DNA of 64,000 nt from CALNYZ01 sp942490945. Its GTDB lineage: Bacteria > Pseudomonadota > Gammaproteobacteria > UBA6429 > Thiohalophilaceae. The stretch is taken from the NCBI GenBank assembly GCA_942490945.1, contig CALNYZ010000018.1, forward strand, positions 248,001-312,000, given 5' to 3'. Made by a program: the position numbers and the translations under genes. Shown here piece after piece: positions 16,813 to 26,394 of the stretch (the stretch's first letter is position 1; the number at the start of each line of letters is the position of its first letter). The notes below the pieces were generated by a model that was not told the origin of the DNA, searched no databases, and saw nothing but the letters and a program-made list of their open reading frames with translations.

Positions 16813-18192
16813 TTATTTGTATACCAGTCCCGGTAACCAGGTTGCCAATTCAGGCCATAGCGACAGCATGCCCAGCATGATGAGCTGAATAATAATAAAC
16901 GGAATCACACCGCGATATAATGCACCTGTGCTGACACTGTCCGGTGCTACGCCGCGCAAATAAAACAGCGCAAACCCAAACGGCGGGGTGAGAAATGACG
17001 TTTGTAAATTAATCGCAATCATAATGCCAAGCCACACCGGGTCGATTCCCATGGCAAGCAGAATTGGCGCAACAATGGGCACCACCACAAAAGTGATTTC
17101 GATAAAATCGAGTATAAAGCCGAGTAAAAACATCACCAGCATCACCACCAGCATGGCACCGAAGACTCCGCCTGGCAGACTGGTGAGAATCTCACGCACC
17201 GTCTCATCGCCACCAAAACCGCGAAATACCAGTGAAAATATCGAGGCACCGATGAAAATCATAAACACCATGCTGGTAATGCGCGTGGTGTCGAGCATGA
17301 CGGCCTTGAGCATGGCAAGGTTGAATTGTTTTTGGCCGATGGCCAGCAAGATCGAACCCACTGCACCCACCGAAGCTGCTTCGGTGGGTGTGGCGGCACC
17401 GGTTAAAATGGATCCCAGTACCGCGACGATTAAGATAATGGGCGGGAACAAGACTTTTAACACAAGCAGGAATAATTCACCCTGCTCGAAATTGCGTTCA
17501 TCTGCCGGGATAGCCGGTACTGCAGCGGGTTTGAACATGGCGAGGATAAGCAGGTAGAAAATATACATCACTACCAGCAGCAATCCGGGTACAAGTGCGC
17601 CCACGAACAGATCACCGACCGAAACGGTATCGGGAGAAAAAATACCCATGCTGAGTTGGGCCTGCTGGTAAGCGGTTGAGAGCACATCGCCGAGCAGGAC
17701 CAGAATGATTGATGGCGGGATGATTTGCCCGAGGGTACCTGACGCACAAATCGTGCCGCAGGCGACTCCCGGATGATAACCCCGTTTGAGCATCACGGGT
17801 AGGGACAACAAGCCCATGGTCACGACGGTGGCGCCGACAATCCCGGTGCTGGCGGCCAGCAACATGCCGACCAGCACTACCGATAATCCCAGACCGCCGC
17901 GCATCGGGCCAAATAACATGGCCATGGTATCGAGCAGCTGATCGGCCACTTTCGAACGTTCCAGCATCACGCCCATAAAAACAAACAACGGAACAGCGAT
18001 TAGCGTGTAATTGGTCATAATGCCGTATACCCGGCTCGGCATATTGATAAGAAAGCTGTCATCAAAGACGCCGGTGAGAATACCGGCAAACGCAAACAGC
18101 AAAGCCGTGCCACCCAGGGTAAAGGCAACCGGATAACCGGCCATTAATACCACGCAGACCACCACAAACATCAGCAGTGCAATCCATTCCAT
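16813..18192 (-). CDS. dctM: TRAP transporter large permease, DctM
   Basis: 459 residues with about a dozen hydrophobic segments. Signature segments of DctM/SiaM include GYPVAFTLGG at the N-terminus, RSKVADQLLDTMA, the PSIILVLLGD loop, ATPTEAASVGAVGS and the C-terminal LTPPFGFALFYLRG. The large subunit forms the sodium-driven translocation path of TRAP transporters. Its ATG overlaps the stop of dctQ by one base, so the two are translationally coupled. The solute-binding partner appears to be the unlinked dctP at 11350. Confidence 0.93.
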   Translation of the reverse strand: MEWIALLMFVVVCVVLMAGYPVAFTLGGTALLFAFAGILTGVFDDSFLINMPSRVYGIMTNYTLIAVPLFVFMGVMLERSKVADQLLDTMAMLFGPMRGGLGLSVVLVGMLLAASTGIVGATVVTMGLLSLPVMLKRGYHPGVACGTICASGTLGQIIPPSIILVLLGDVLSTAYQQAQLSMGIFSPDTVSVGDLFVGALVPGLLLVVMYIFYLLILAMFKPAAVPAIPADERNFEQGELFLLVLKVLFPPIILIVAVLGSILTGAATPTEAASVGAVGSILLAIGQKQFNLAMLKAVMLDTTRITSMVFMIFIGASIFSLVFRGFGGDETVREILTSLPGGVFGAMLVVMLVMFLLGFILDFIEITFVVVPIVAPILLAMGIDPVWLGIMIAINLQTSFLTPPFGFALFYLRGVAPDSVSTGALYRGVIPFIIIQLIMLGMLSLWPELATWLPGLVYK

Positions 18193-18716
18193 CAGGTTTG
18201 CTCCGCTTTTGTGGTTAAGGCAGTCAGACTTTGCAGGATTAGCGCGAGGCCCTGCAGGAAAATCAGCAGCGGCATGAGAATAAGTGACGACTTGAGTATA
18301 TACACCCAGGGTAAGCCACCAGCTTCGGGTGATGCTTCACGCACGGCCCACGCCGAATCAACATATTGCCAGCTTGACCAGGCGATGAATGCACACATCG
18401 GAGTTAACAGCAGCAGGCTGCCCAACAGGTTCACCCAGGCCCGGCCACGGTGACTCATGTCACGGTAAAACACGTCGATGCGCACATGTCCTTCGGCCTG
18501 CAGTGTGTAGGCGGCGCCGAGCATAAATACCCAGGCGTGCAAATAGATAATCGATTCCTGTAACCAGATCCAACCGAGGTTAAACGCATAGCGCAGTACG
18601 ACCACGCTGAAGGTGATAATGACCATCAGCAGCGTCATCCAGCTAATGAGCTTTCCTGTCGCCTGACTGAAGTTGTCGAGTTTAGTGGCCAGATTTTGTA
18701 AAACGGACATTGTCAC
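18192..18716 (-). CDS. dctQ: TRAP transporter small permease, DctQ
   Basis: 174 residues with four hydrophobic helices. The sequence shows the DctQ pattern: LQESIIYLHAWVFMLGAAYTLQAEGHVRIDVFY in pieces such as QESIIYLHAW and GHVRIDVFY. The small subunit joins DctM to form the membrane part. First gene of the dctQM pair; ATG at 18716. Confidence 0.9.
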   Translation of the reverse strand: MTMSVLQNLATKLDNFSQATGKLISWMTLLMVIITFSVVVLRYAFNLGWIWLQESIIYLHAWVFMLGAAYTLQAEGHVRIDVFYRDMSHRGRAWVNLLGSLLLLTPMCAFIAWSSWQYVDSAWAVREASPEAGGLPWVYILKSSLILMPLLIFLQGLALILQSLTALTTKAEQT

Positions 18717-18983
18717 ATTTTATCCATTTATATAATAGAGTAAGTGCTTACTGCGGCGCGCCATTCGAGTTATACACAAGCAGTGAAATCAATACCTTAG
18801 CAAACTTAGCGGTGACGAGTTTTTGCCATACAAATATGGATTCTCTATCTTATTGTTTTATATACTAAATTATTCTATTTTCTGGCTATGGTTATGCTGC
18901 ACATTTTACGGTGCTGGTCGGTTGTGATAAAGCTCTTATTTCATGCACAAAGTTATCCACAGGCAAGCTTTCAGTTATTTACG

Positions 18984-19949
18984 CTATGTTGCTAAAAATT
19001 CAGATAATTTCTCCGGGCTAAGTAAATGGCTGTCGCGTCTTTGTTCAAGGATACGCTGGAACACTTCCGGGTCTTTAATGTGGGTGAGTTCGCCTTCGCG
19101 AGGATAATATTTGTCTTTTAGGCGCGAAAGCCAGAAGCGCAATGCCGCGGCGCGCATCATTACCGGCCAGTTGTTGATTTCATTTTCTGTGAATTGGCGC
19201 TGCGTCTGGTAAGCCTGCAGAAACGCCCGGCAACGTGCATCGTCGAGACTGCCTTCATCATCCACACACCAGTCGTTGATACACACCGCGACGTCATATA
19301 ACAGCACATCATTGCAGGCATAGTAAAAGTCTATAATGCCGGTGAGTTTGTCCCCTTCGAGCAGGGCATTGTCCAGAAACAGATCCGCATGAATCACGCC
19401 ACGTGGCAGTTCATCTTTTTCATGACTGTCCTGAAACGCCAGTTCGTCTTGCAACAGGGATTGTTGCGCGCTGGATAAATAGGGCATCACCTCGTCACTG
19501 GTTTCATGCCACCATTTCGGTCCGCGTTGATTTCTGCGCTGACCCGTAAAACTTTGTCCGGCAACATGATAATGCCCCATCGCCTTGCCGATTTCACCGC
19601 ATTGTGCCGTATTCGGCTGTTCAACGCTTTTGCCCGACAAACGTTGTACCAATGCTGCAGGTTTGTCTTTCAAGGTGACAAGATAACGACCCTGTTCATC
19701 AGCAATCGGGTGAGCACTTGGCACATCGTGTTCATTTAAATGTGCCATTAAATCGAGAAAATAGGGTAATTCCTCATAGCTGAGTTGTTCGAAAATAGTG
19801 AGTACAAAGCGTCCGGCGCTGGTGGTAACAAAGTAATTGGTATTTTCAATACCCGCGCTGATGCCTTGGAAACTTTCCAGTTCGCCTTCATCGTAGTGCG
19901 ACAGAAAATCACGTAATTCATTTTCATCAACGGCGGTATAAACTGACAT
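18984..19949 (-). CDS. thrB: homoserine kinase (APH-fold ThrB)
   Basis: 321 residues, the usual length of the aminoglycoside-phosphotransferase-fold homoserine kinase found in Pseudomonas and relatives. It phosphorylates homoserine in threonine synthesis. The N-terminal MSVYTAVDENELRDFLSHYD and GISAGIENTNYFV are family signatures; the catalytic loop is HADLFLDN and the metal-binding motif is GIIDFYYAC. It is divergent from purT. In Pseudomonas, thrB also lies close to polA, as here (about 3.3 kb). Confidence 0.95.
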   Translation of the reverse strand: MSVYTAVDENELRDFLSHYDEGELESFQGISAGIENTNYFVTTSAGRFVLTIFEQLSYEELPYFLDLMAHLNEHDVPSAHPIADEQGRYLVTLKDKPAALVQRLSGKSVEQPNTAQCGEIGKAMGHYHVAGQSFTGQRRNQRGPKWWHETSDEVMPYLSSAQQSLLQDELAFQDSHEKDELPRGVIHADLFLDNALLEGDKLTGIIDFYYACNDVLLYDVAVCINDWCVDDEGSLDDARCRAFLQAYQTQRQFTENEINNWPVMMRAAALRFWLSRLKDKYYPREGELTHIKDPEVFQRILEQRRDSHLLSPEKLSEFLAT

Positions 19950-20122
19950 GCTGCACCCTGGTTACCAAGCGGCGTATTCTACCTGACCTTGTGTGAGGAT
20001 CGCGAGCAGCTACACATATTTAACTGTCGTGAAAGCGGCTTATTTCCAGTTGTTTACACCTAAATTTGTCTGTTCGTGCTTATAATGCGTTTTTGCCATA
20101 CAGACAAGATAAGGAACTCGTC

Positions 20123-21319
20123 ATGAAACTCGGTACACCACTATCTCCCAATGCCACCAGGGTCATGTTGCTCGGGGCAGGCGAATTAGGCAAAGAAGTG
20201 ATCATCGCGTTACAACGACTGGGGGTCGAAGTTATTGCAGTCGACCGCTATGCCAATGCGCCGGGTCATCAGGTGGCGCATCGTGCACACGTGATTGATA
20301 TGTCGGATGCAAAAGCCTTGCGCAAGCTTGTCGAAAAAGAAAAACCGCATTTGATCGTGCCTGAAATCGAAGCCATTGCCACAGACGAGCTGGCGAAGAT
20401 AGAAAAAGATGGCCTGGCTGAAGTGATTCCTACGGCACGCGCAACCCAGCTGACCATGAATCGCGAAGGTATTCGTCGCCTCGCGGCTGAAGAGTTACAA
20501 CTTGCCACCTCGAACTATGCCTTTGCCGAATCTTTGCAGGAACTAACCGACGCGATTCATGATGGTATTGGTTTTCCCTGCATCATCAAGCCGGTCATGT
20601 CGTCGTCGGGCAAAGGTCAGTCGACAATTAATCATGATGAAGATATTCCGTTAGCGTGGGATTACGCAATGAGTGGCGGTCGGGTAAAGAATGTTCGCAT
20701 TATTGTCGAAGAAAAAATTCACTTCGATTATGAAATTACATTATTGACGGTAAGAGCATTAAATGTCGATGGCGTAGTTGAAACTTATTTTTGCGAGCCC
20801 ATCGGCCACATTCAGGAACAGGGTGATTATGTCGAGAGCTGGCAACCACAAAAAATGTCAGACAAGGCATTAACGCGTGCCAGGGAAATTGCCAAAGCGG
20901 TAACGGATAATCTTGGTGGGCGTGGCCTGTTTGGCGTGGAATTATTTATACAGGGAGACAAGGTTTACTTTAGCGAAGTCAGTCCGCGTCCACACGACAC
21001 CGGCATGGTGACCCTGATCACACAAATGCAAAACGAATTTGAATTGCACGCACGTGCCATTCTGGGTTTACCCGTTTCCACGGCGTTAAAAAACATCGGC
21101 GCCAGTGCGGTTGTTTATGGTGAAATGGATGCAAAAGGTATTGCGTTTGATAACCTCGACAAGGCTCTGGCGATACCACAAACCGATTTACGTTTGTTTG
21201 GTAAACCCGAAGCGTATATTCGTCGTCGTATGGGCGTGGCACTGGCCTACGGTGAAAGCACTGATGCCGCACGTGACCGGGCGAAGCAGTGTGCGAGCCT
21301 GATCAAGCCAACAAAATAA
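20123..21319 (+). CDS. purT: formate-dependent GAR transformylase PurT
   Basis: 398 residues from the ATG at 20123 (AAGGA 8 bases upstream), close to the usual 392-394; an in-frame GTG-type extension to 20066 is less likely. The N-terminus GTPLSPNATRVMLLGAGELG is a PurT signature. ATP-grasp segments include CIIKPVMSSSGKGQS, VEEKIHFDYEITLLTVR and the metal-binding SEVSPRPHDTGMVTLIT. PurT uses ATP and formate to formylate glycinamide ribonucleotide in purine synthesis, independent of folate. Monocistronic as far as seen. Confidence 0.96.
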   Translation: MKLGTPLSPNATRVMLLGAGELGKEVIIALQRLGVEVIAVDRYANAPGHQVAHRAHVIDMSDAKALRKLVEKEKPHLIVPEIEAIATDELAKIEKDGLAEVIPTARATQLTMNREGIRRLAAEELQLATSNYAFAESLQELTDAIHDGIGFPCIIKPVMSSSGKGQSTINHDEDIPLAWDYAMSGGRVKNVRIIVEEKIHFDYEITLLTVRALNVDGVVETYFCEPIGHIQEQGDYVESWQPQKMSDKALTRAREIAKAVTDNLGGRGLFGVELFIQGDKVYFSEVSPRPHDTGMVTLITQMQNEFELHARAILGLPVSTALKNIGASAVVYGEMDAKGIAFDNLDKALAIPQTDLRLFGKPEAYIRRRMGVALAYGESTDAARDRAKQCASLIKPTK

Positions 21320-21328
21320 ACTTAAAAA

Positions 21329-21916
21329 CTACTGGCCTGTTGTCATTTTTGACAGTGTACGATCGTGTTTAACGTAATGATGATACAGCGCCGCGGAGAT
21401 GTGCCCGAGTATTAAAATCCATACCAGCCATGCACCCATAATTTCTTTATGCACAAAGTCGACCGGTTTTTCAAATTCTTTAAAGGTTAATCCCAGGCCA
21501 TCAAACACAACTGTCTTAAACAAAGCCGTTTCTTCAAATTTCGGCAAGCTGAACATAAAAAAGAAGTCTGTGTTAACACCGGTACCGATGTAACCGCTAA
21601 CAGGCATGATGATCATTACTGCGTATAAAGCGTAATGACCAAGATGTGCGGCGCGGTGCAACCAAATGGATGCGGGTTCCAGTACGGGTTGTACATTCAT
21701 AATTCGCCAGATGATGCGCAGGATAACAATGACCACAACTGATACACCAAATGAAAGATGCAGTTGTAATGCGGTCAAGTTGGCTGGTGTATCTTTAACG
21801 GTAAACCAGTGGCGGTAATACACTGCACAATACGCACCAAGAAATAGTAATGCGATACTCCAGTGCAACCATTTTGCGATAGTGCCGTAATTATGTTGTG
21901 TATTTTTTAGCGACAT
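21329..21916 (-). CDS. cytochrome b561
   Basis: 195 residues with four hydrophobic helices and the b561 pattern of haem-ligand histidines (AKWLHWSIAL near the N-terminus, LHLSFG, HRAAHLGHYALY and LGHISAALYHHYVKH). Bacterial b561 proteins are dihaem membrane electron carriers; some oxidise quinol or reduce superoxide. A loop of about 45 residues between the third and fourth helices is consistent with the family. It converges with purT. Upstream start region has only a weak ribosome binding site. Confidence 0.9.
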   Translation of the reverse strand: MSLKNTQHNYGTIAKWLHWSIALLFLGAYCAVYYRHWFTVKDTPANLTALQLHLSFGVSVVVIVILRIIWRIMNVQPVLEPASIWLHRAAHLGHYALYAVMIIMPVSGYIGTGVNTDFFFMFSLPKFEETALFKTVVFDGLGLTFKEFEKPVDFVHKEIMGAWLVWILILGHISAALYHHYVKHDRTLSKMTTGQ

Positions 21917-21957
21917 AAAGTAGCAAAAATAAAATTAAATATTTCAGAGCGCTGACT

Positions 21958-22332
21958 TTACCACTCCATCAACAACCATTGATTTACCCGTGCCTTGTCT
22001 ACACCGGTTTCCATTGCATCCACTTCACCGTCGCCGTCTGAATCAAACAGGTAGTAAGGTTTACCTTTTGCCGGTGTTATTTTGATATAGCGTAATTTGC
22101 CGTTAACGCGAAATTCTTCGACCTTGGTTTCGGGTCTGGGTGTAATGGTTACATCAGGGACGTCACCAGCTTTGGGTACCGAGCTGGGCACTTCATCATT
22201 TACAAAGGCAGGTTGACCGGCAGTATTTTCACCTGCGGCAGGTGGTGGCAAGGCAGCATCATCGGCGGCAAACAATGTGGCTGAGCCGAACAAGCAAATT
22301 CCAATCAAACTCATACGGCAATTTATTTTCAT
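21958..22332 (-). CDS. exported DUF2782 family protein
   Basis: 124 residues from the ATG at 22332, chosen for the AGAGGA motif 5-10 bases upstream. A signal peptide (about 1-22, ending LFAAD) is followed by a proline-rich stretch and the DUF2782 domain (ETKVEEFRVNGKLRYIKITP, GKPYYLFDSDGDGEVD). The family is small, periplasmic and functionally unknown; in gammaproteobacteria it is commonly found beside polA and thrB, as here. It is 25 bases after the LOG gene and probably co-transcribed. Confidence 0.85.
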   Translation of the reverse strand: MKINCRMSLIGICLFGSATLFAADDAALPPPAAGENTAGQPAFVNDEVPSSVPKAGDVPDVTITPRPETKVEEFRVNGKLRYIKITPAKGKPYYLFDSDGDGEVDAMETGVDKARVNQWLLMEW

Positions 22333-22357
22333 ATAGATCCTCTGATAAATCTGTAAA

Positions 22358-23086
22358 TTATAACGATGACAGCATTTCAGCTTCTTCTGCCGAGGGTTCA
22401 AAGCCGCTGGTTTCATAGTGACTGAATATAGCATCAAGGATTTCTTTCGGGTCGTCGATGATCTGGATCAGATCAAGGTCTTCTATATTGATCGTGCCTT
22501 CTGTTGCCAGTGAGCTTTTAAACCAGTCGAGGAGGCCGCGCCAGAAATCGCCATATACCAGGATGATGGGAATACGTCGTGTCTTGCCGGTTTGCACCAG
22601 GGTCAGAATTTCCGCCAGCTCATCCAGCGTGCCGAATCCGCCGGGCATTACCACGTAGGCAGCAGCGTATTTTACAAACATCACCTTGCGGGAAAAGAAG
22701 TGACGAAAGGTCAGGGAAATATCCTGATAAGGATTGCCCGATTGTTCATGTGGTAACTGAATGTTAAGGCCGATGCTGGGTGATTTGCCTTCGAAAGCGC
22801 CTTTATTGGCAGCTTCCATAATACCGGGTCCGCCACCGCTGACCACGGAAAAACCGGCATTTGATAATTCGCGGGCAATCTCAACGGTTTTCAAATAATA
22901 AGGGTGATCGTCGGCCGTTCTGGCTGAACCAAATATACTGACTGAGGGACGAATCTGCACAAGGCGTTCGAAGCCTTCAACAAATTCCGCCATGATCTGG
23001 AAAATTTTCCACGATTCGCGGGTCATTAGGGTATCATTTACCGGGTTCATACCGGGATGCATGTGTTTGATGTCGTCAATTGGCAT
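22358..23086 (-). CDS. LOG family protein (nucleotide 5'-monophosphate phosphoribohydrolase-like)
   Basis: 242 residues with the Rossmann-type LOG fold: SIFGSARTADDHPYY, VVSGGGPGIMEAANKGA, and the active-site PGGFGTLDELAE. LOG proteins cleave the N-glycosidic bond of nucleotide monophosphates, including cytokinin ribotides in plants; in bacteria the physiological substrate is often unclear. AGGAG lies 5-9 bases before the ATG at 23086. First gene of a likely pair with the DUF2782 gene; divergent from polA. Confidence 0.9.
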   Translation of the reverse strand: MPIDDIKHMHPGMNPVNDTLMTRESWKIFQIMAEFVEGFERLVQIRPSVSIFGSARTADDHPYYLKTVEIARELSNAGFSVVSGGGPGIMEAANKGAFEGKSPSIGLNIQLPHEQSGNPYQDISLTFRHFFSRKVMFVKYAAAYVVMPGGFGTLDELAEILTLVQTGKTRRIPIILVYGDFWRGLLDWFKSSLATEGTINIEDLDLIQIIDDPKEILDAIFSHYETSGFEPSAEEAEMLSSL

Positions 23087-23293
23087 AAATACTCCTGTCC
23101 TTTGCCATGTAAATGCTCAGCAAGTGCGCAGCGGTTGAGCACACAGTGTGCTACATTTATTGTCGCTCATATTAGCGAAAAATGTTAGTAATACATGAAA
23201 CAAGTAACAACGGCCACCAAGCGATCGTTCTGTATTTAGTAATACAGCTCGCTATTTATTTGGTACTAATCTGAATTTAAAATAAGACACTCT

Positions 23294-25999
23294 ATGGCAA
23301 ACAAACCTTTTATTCTCGTTGATGGTTCTTCGTATTTGTTCCGTGCCTATCACGCAATGCCGAACTTCACCAATTCAAAAGGTGAACCAACCGGCACGAT
23401 CTATGGTGTGGTCAACATGATAAAGCGTCTGCTAAATGATTACGAACCGGAACACATTGCCGTGGTGTTTGATGCCAAGGGTAAAACGTTTCGCCACGAC
23501 ATGTACAAGGAGTACAAGGCAAATCGTCCACCTATGCCGGATGACTTGCGCGAACAAATTGCACCGGTGCATGACATCATCAAGGCCATGGGTTTGCCGT
23601 TGTTATGTGTCGACGGTGTTGAAGCGGACGATGTCATCGGCACACTGGCGAGACTGGCGACAGAAAAAGGCATTGAAACGGTTATCTCAACCGGCGATAA
23701 AGATATGGCGCAACTGGTTAACCAGCACATCACACTGGTGAATACCATGACCGAAACAAAAAGTGATGTTGACGGTGTAAAAGAAAAATTTGGTGTCACG
23801 CCGGAACAGATTATCGATTATCTTGCGCTGGTTGGTGATACGTCTGACAACATTCCCGGTGTACCGAAGGTCGGACCAAAGACAGCCGTGAAATGGCTGG
23901 GTCAATACGGCACGCTCGACAACATCATGCAGCATGCCGATGAGTTTAAAGGCAAGGTGGGGGAATATTTGCGTGAATCGTTAGATATATTGCCACTATC
24001 AAAACAACTCGCCACTATCAAGTGCGATGTCGAACTGGATGTGACACCGGAAACCCTCAATCGCACCGCGCCTGATATTAACAGCCTGCGCAACTGGTTT
24101 GGCAAACTCGAATTTAAAACCTGGTTAAATCAACTGGACGACAGTGGTAACGCGGATAACGCAGCGAAAACGCACGCGCCAGATAAAGTCGCGACAAAAT
24201 ACGAGTGTGTTACGACACAACAACAACTCGATGGCTGGGTAAAAAAATTAAAAAAATCTGCGTTGTTTGCGTTCGATCTGGAAACTACCAGCCTGGACTA
24301 CATGCAAGCCGAAATTGTCGGTATGTCCTTTTCGGTAACAACCGGCGAGGCGGCATATGTTCCGCTTGCACATATTTATGAAGGCGCGCCAAAGCAACTG
24401 GATCGCGACATGGTTTTGCAACAGATTAAGCCCTTGCTTGAAGATGCAAACCTTAACAAGGTCGGTCAACATATTAAATATGACATGAATGTACTGACGC
24501 ACTACGGCATACAATTACAGGGCGTGCAATTCGATACCATGCTGGAATCTTATGTAATAGACAGCGTGGCGAATCGTCATGACATGGATACACTGGCGCT
24601 GCGCTATTTGAGTCATGAAACCATTCATTTTGAAGACGTGTGTGGCAAAGGTGCCAAACAAATTACGTTTGATTATGTTGATCTGGAAACCGCTACCAAC
24701 TATGCCGCCGAGGATGCGGACATCACACTGCAATTACATAATGCTATCTGGCCAGAACTGAAGCAAACCGATACTCTGGCGAAAGTGTTAACAGAAATTG
24801 AAATACCGTTGATACCAGTGTTATCACGCATTGAGTGTAACGGCGTGCTGATTGATACAGCGATGTTAAACAAGCAAAGTAAACAATTTGCCAAACGCAT
24901 TGCCGAACTCGAGCAACTCGCGCATAAAGAGGCGGGCCACGAATTCAATCTGGGTTCGCCAAAACAGTTACAGGAAATTTTATTTACCGAGCTCGGTTTG
25001 CCGGTTGTCAGCAAGACACCCAAAGGTCAACCGTCTACTGCCGAGTCGGTATTGCAGGAACTGGCACATCAATACGAACTGCCGCGTTTGATTTTGGAAC
25101 ATCGCAGCATCAGTAAATTGAAATCAACCTACACTGATAAACTGCCAGAGATGATCGATGCAAAAACCGGACGTGTGCATACATCGTATCACCAGGCGGT
25201 GGCCGCAACCGGACGGTTGTCTTCATCTGATCCAAACTTGCAAAACATACCGGTGCGCAGTGAAGAAGGTCGGCGTATTCGTCAGGCCTTTATCGCTGCA
25301 CCCGGATATAAACTTGTCGCTGCGGACTATTCGCAAATTGAATTACGCATCATGGCACATCTGTCACAAGACAAGGGATTGCTCGATGCTTTTGCACATG
25401 GCGAGGATGTGCATCGTGCAACAGCTGCCGAAGTGTTTGGTGTCAAGCGTGACGCGGTAACGAACGAGCAACGACGCAAAGCCAAGGCGATTAACTTTGG
25501 ACTCATCTATGGTATGTCTGCCTTTGGACTGGCGCGCCAGTTGGACATTGAACGCGGTGAAGCGCAAGAGTATGTAAATTTATATTTTGAACGTTATCCC
25601 GGTGTAAAAAATTACATGGAAAGCACGCGTGAAATTGCGCGCAAGCAAGGTTATGTTGAAACCGTATTTGGTCGGCGTTTATATTTGCCCGAGATCAACG
25701 CAAGTAATGGTATGCGACGCCAGTATGCCGAACGCACGGCTATTAATGCACCGATGCAGGGCACGGCTGCAGATATCATAAAACGTGCCATGATTAATCT
25801 GGACAAGCAGATCCAGTCAGAGGCGCTGCCGATGCGGATCATTATGCAGGTACATGACGAACTGGTTCTGGAAGTGGATAAAGGTCATATAGAAAAAATG
25901 AATAATGTAATAACCGATATTATGTCCTCGGCTGCGCAGCTACAGGTACCGCTCATCGTTGATGTGGGTGTGGGAGATAACTGGGATGAAGCGCACTAA
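23294..25999 (+). CDS. polA: DNA polymerase I
   Basis: 901 residues. The 5' nuclease domain fills roughly 1-290 (FILVDGSSYLFRAYHA, VEADDVIGT, STGDKDMAQLV, GDTSDNIPGVPKVGPKTA). The proofreading domain (about 310-490) is intact, with FAFDLETTSLD and AAEDADITLQL carrying the metal ligands. The polymerase domain shows motif A ADYSQIELR, motif B KAINFGLIYGMSAFG and motif C QVHDELV. It fills gaps in Okazaki fragment processing and repair. Immediately downstream, with no other protein gene for 600 bases, is the sRNA-like locus described below, the position occupied by spf or ersA in other gammaproteobacteria. Confidence 0.97.
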   Translation: MANKPFILVDGSSYLFRAYHAMPNFTNSKGEPTGTIYGVVNMIKRLLNDYEPEHIAVVFDAKGKTFRHDMYKEYKANRPPMPDDLREQIAPVHDIIKAMGLPLLCVDGVEADDVIGTLARLATEKGIETVISTGDKDMAQLVNQHITLVNTMTETKSDVDGVKEKFGVTPEQIIDYLALVGDTSDNIPGVPKVGPKTAVKWLGQYGTLDNIMQHADEFKGKVGEYLRESLDILPLSKQLATIKCDVELDVTPETLNRTAPDINSLRNWFGKLEFKTWLNQLDDSGNADNAAKTHAPDKVATKYECVTTQQQLDGWVKKLKKSALFAFDLETTSLDYMQAEIVGMSFSVTTGEAAYVPLAHIYEGAPKQLDRDMVLQQIKPLLEDANLNKVGQHIKYDMNVLTHYGIQLQGVQFDTMLESYVIDSVANRHDMDTLALRYLSHETIHFEDVCGKGAKQITFDYVDLETATNYAAEDADITLQLHNAIWPELKQTDTLAKVLTEIEIPLIPVLSRIECNGVLIDTAMLNKQSKQFAKRIAELEQLAHKEAGHEFNLGSPKQLQEILFTELGLPVVSKTPKGQPSTAESVLQELAHQYELPRLILEHRSISKLKSTYTDKLPEMIDAKTGRVHTSYHQAVAATGRLSSSDPNLQNIPVRSEEGRRIRQAFIAAPGYKLVAADYSQIELRIMAHLSQDKGLLDAFAHGEDVHRATAAEVFGVKRDAVTNEQRRKAKAINFGLIYGMSAFGLARQLDIERGEAQEYVNLYFERYPGVKNYMESTREIARKQGYVETVFGRRLYLPEINASNGMRRQYAERTAINAPMQGTAADIIKRAMINLDKQIQSEALPMRIIMQVHDELVLEVDKGHIEKMNNVITDIMSSAAQLQVPLIVDVGVGDNWDEAH

Positions 26000-26039
26000 A
26001 ATAATTTATTTTTATAATTTAAATATATTTTTTCCTGAC

Positions 26040-26067
26040 TTGAACTTTCTGACTCCATCCCTATCAT
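26040..26067 (+). promoter_or_regulatory. candidate sigma-70 promoter of the first sRNA
   Basis: TTGAAC (26040-26045), 16-base spacer, TATCAT (26062-26067), predicting a start near 26073 just before the first hairpin. The -35 box is imperfect. Confidence 0.45.
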
Positions 26068-26072
26068 ACTAG

Positions 26073-26217
26073 GTAACGTTACTTACTTAGTGAGTAACGC
26101 TTTCCGCGGATACTCCCTCGTACGAAGCGGAAAATATCTCGTCAGTTCCCCAAGCTGACGGATTAGTTAACCCCGGTTAATGCACCACTCCCCCACAGGT
26201 GAACCGGGGTTTTTTTT
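26073..26217 (+). ncRNA. candidate sRNA 1 downstream of polA, C-rich loops
   Basis: A run of four hairpins with no ORF. (1) GTTACTTA / TGAGTAAC at 26078-26098 (one wobble). (2) TTTCCGC / GCGGAAA at 26101-26133, loop containing CTCCCTC. (3) CGTCAG / CTGACG at 26140-26160, loop TTCCCCAAG. (4) AACCCCGGTT / AACCGGGGTT at 26169-26211 with loop holding ACTCCCCCAC, followed by a T run, hence a Rho-independent terminator. C-rich unpaired loops are typical of sRNAs that pair with Shine-Dalgarno sequences. Spot 42 in enterics, ErsA in Pseudomonas and, as I recall, sX13 in Xanthomonas are encoded next to polA; sX13 also has C-rich loops. Homology is not shown; position and architecture agree. Confidence 0.72.
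26169..26217 (+). terminator. terminator hairpin of sRNA 1
   Basis: AACCCCGGTT, 23-base loop with a C5 run, AACCGGGGTT, then eight T. Also ends any polA read-through. Confidence 0.85.
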
Positions 26218-26227
26218 GTGCCTGATT

Positions 26228-26244
26228 TGAACATATTTTGTTCA
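26228..26244. promoter_or_regulatory. perfect palindrome TGAACA-N5-TGTTCA between the two sRNA units
   Basis: A 17-base inverted repeat with five-base spacer, A+T-rich centre, too short and without T run to be a terminator; looks like a dimeric regulator site. The protein that might bind is unknown. Confidence 0.35.
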
Positions 26245-26329
26245 GATTTTGACTTCAAATTATCCTGTAAATAGCAACGGATTTACTGTGTGACGCGCTA
26301 CGCACTATCTTTTGACCTGTGTCGCAAAA

Positions 26330-26345
26330 TGGCACATTTGTTGTA
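26330..26345 (+). promoter_or_regulatory. sigma-54-like -24/-12 element upstream of sRNA 2
   Basis: TGGCAC, five bases, TTGTA: consensus is TGGCAC-N5-TTGCW, so one critical base (GC of the -12 box) differs. TCTAAT at 26385-26390 and 26390-26395 could instead serve as sigma-70 -10 boxes, without a good -35. The true promoter is unresolved. Confidence 0.3.
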
Positions 26346-26394
26346 AAAAAGTCGCGATTACAACAGCTATGAGCACAGATTTGATCTAATCTAA

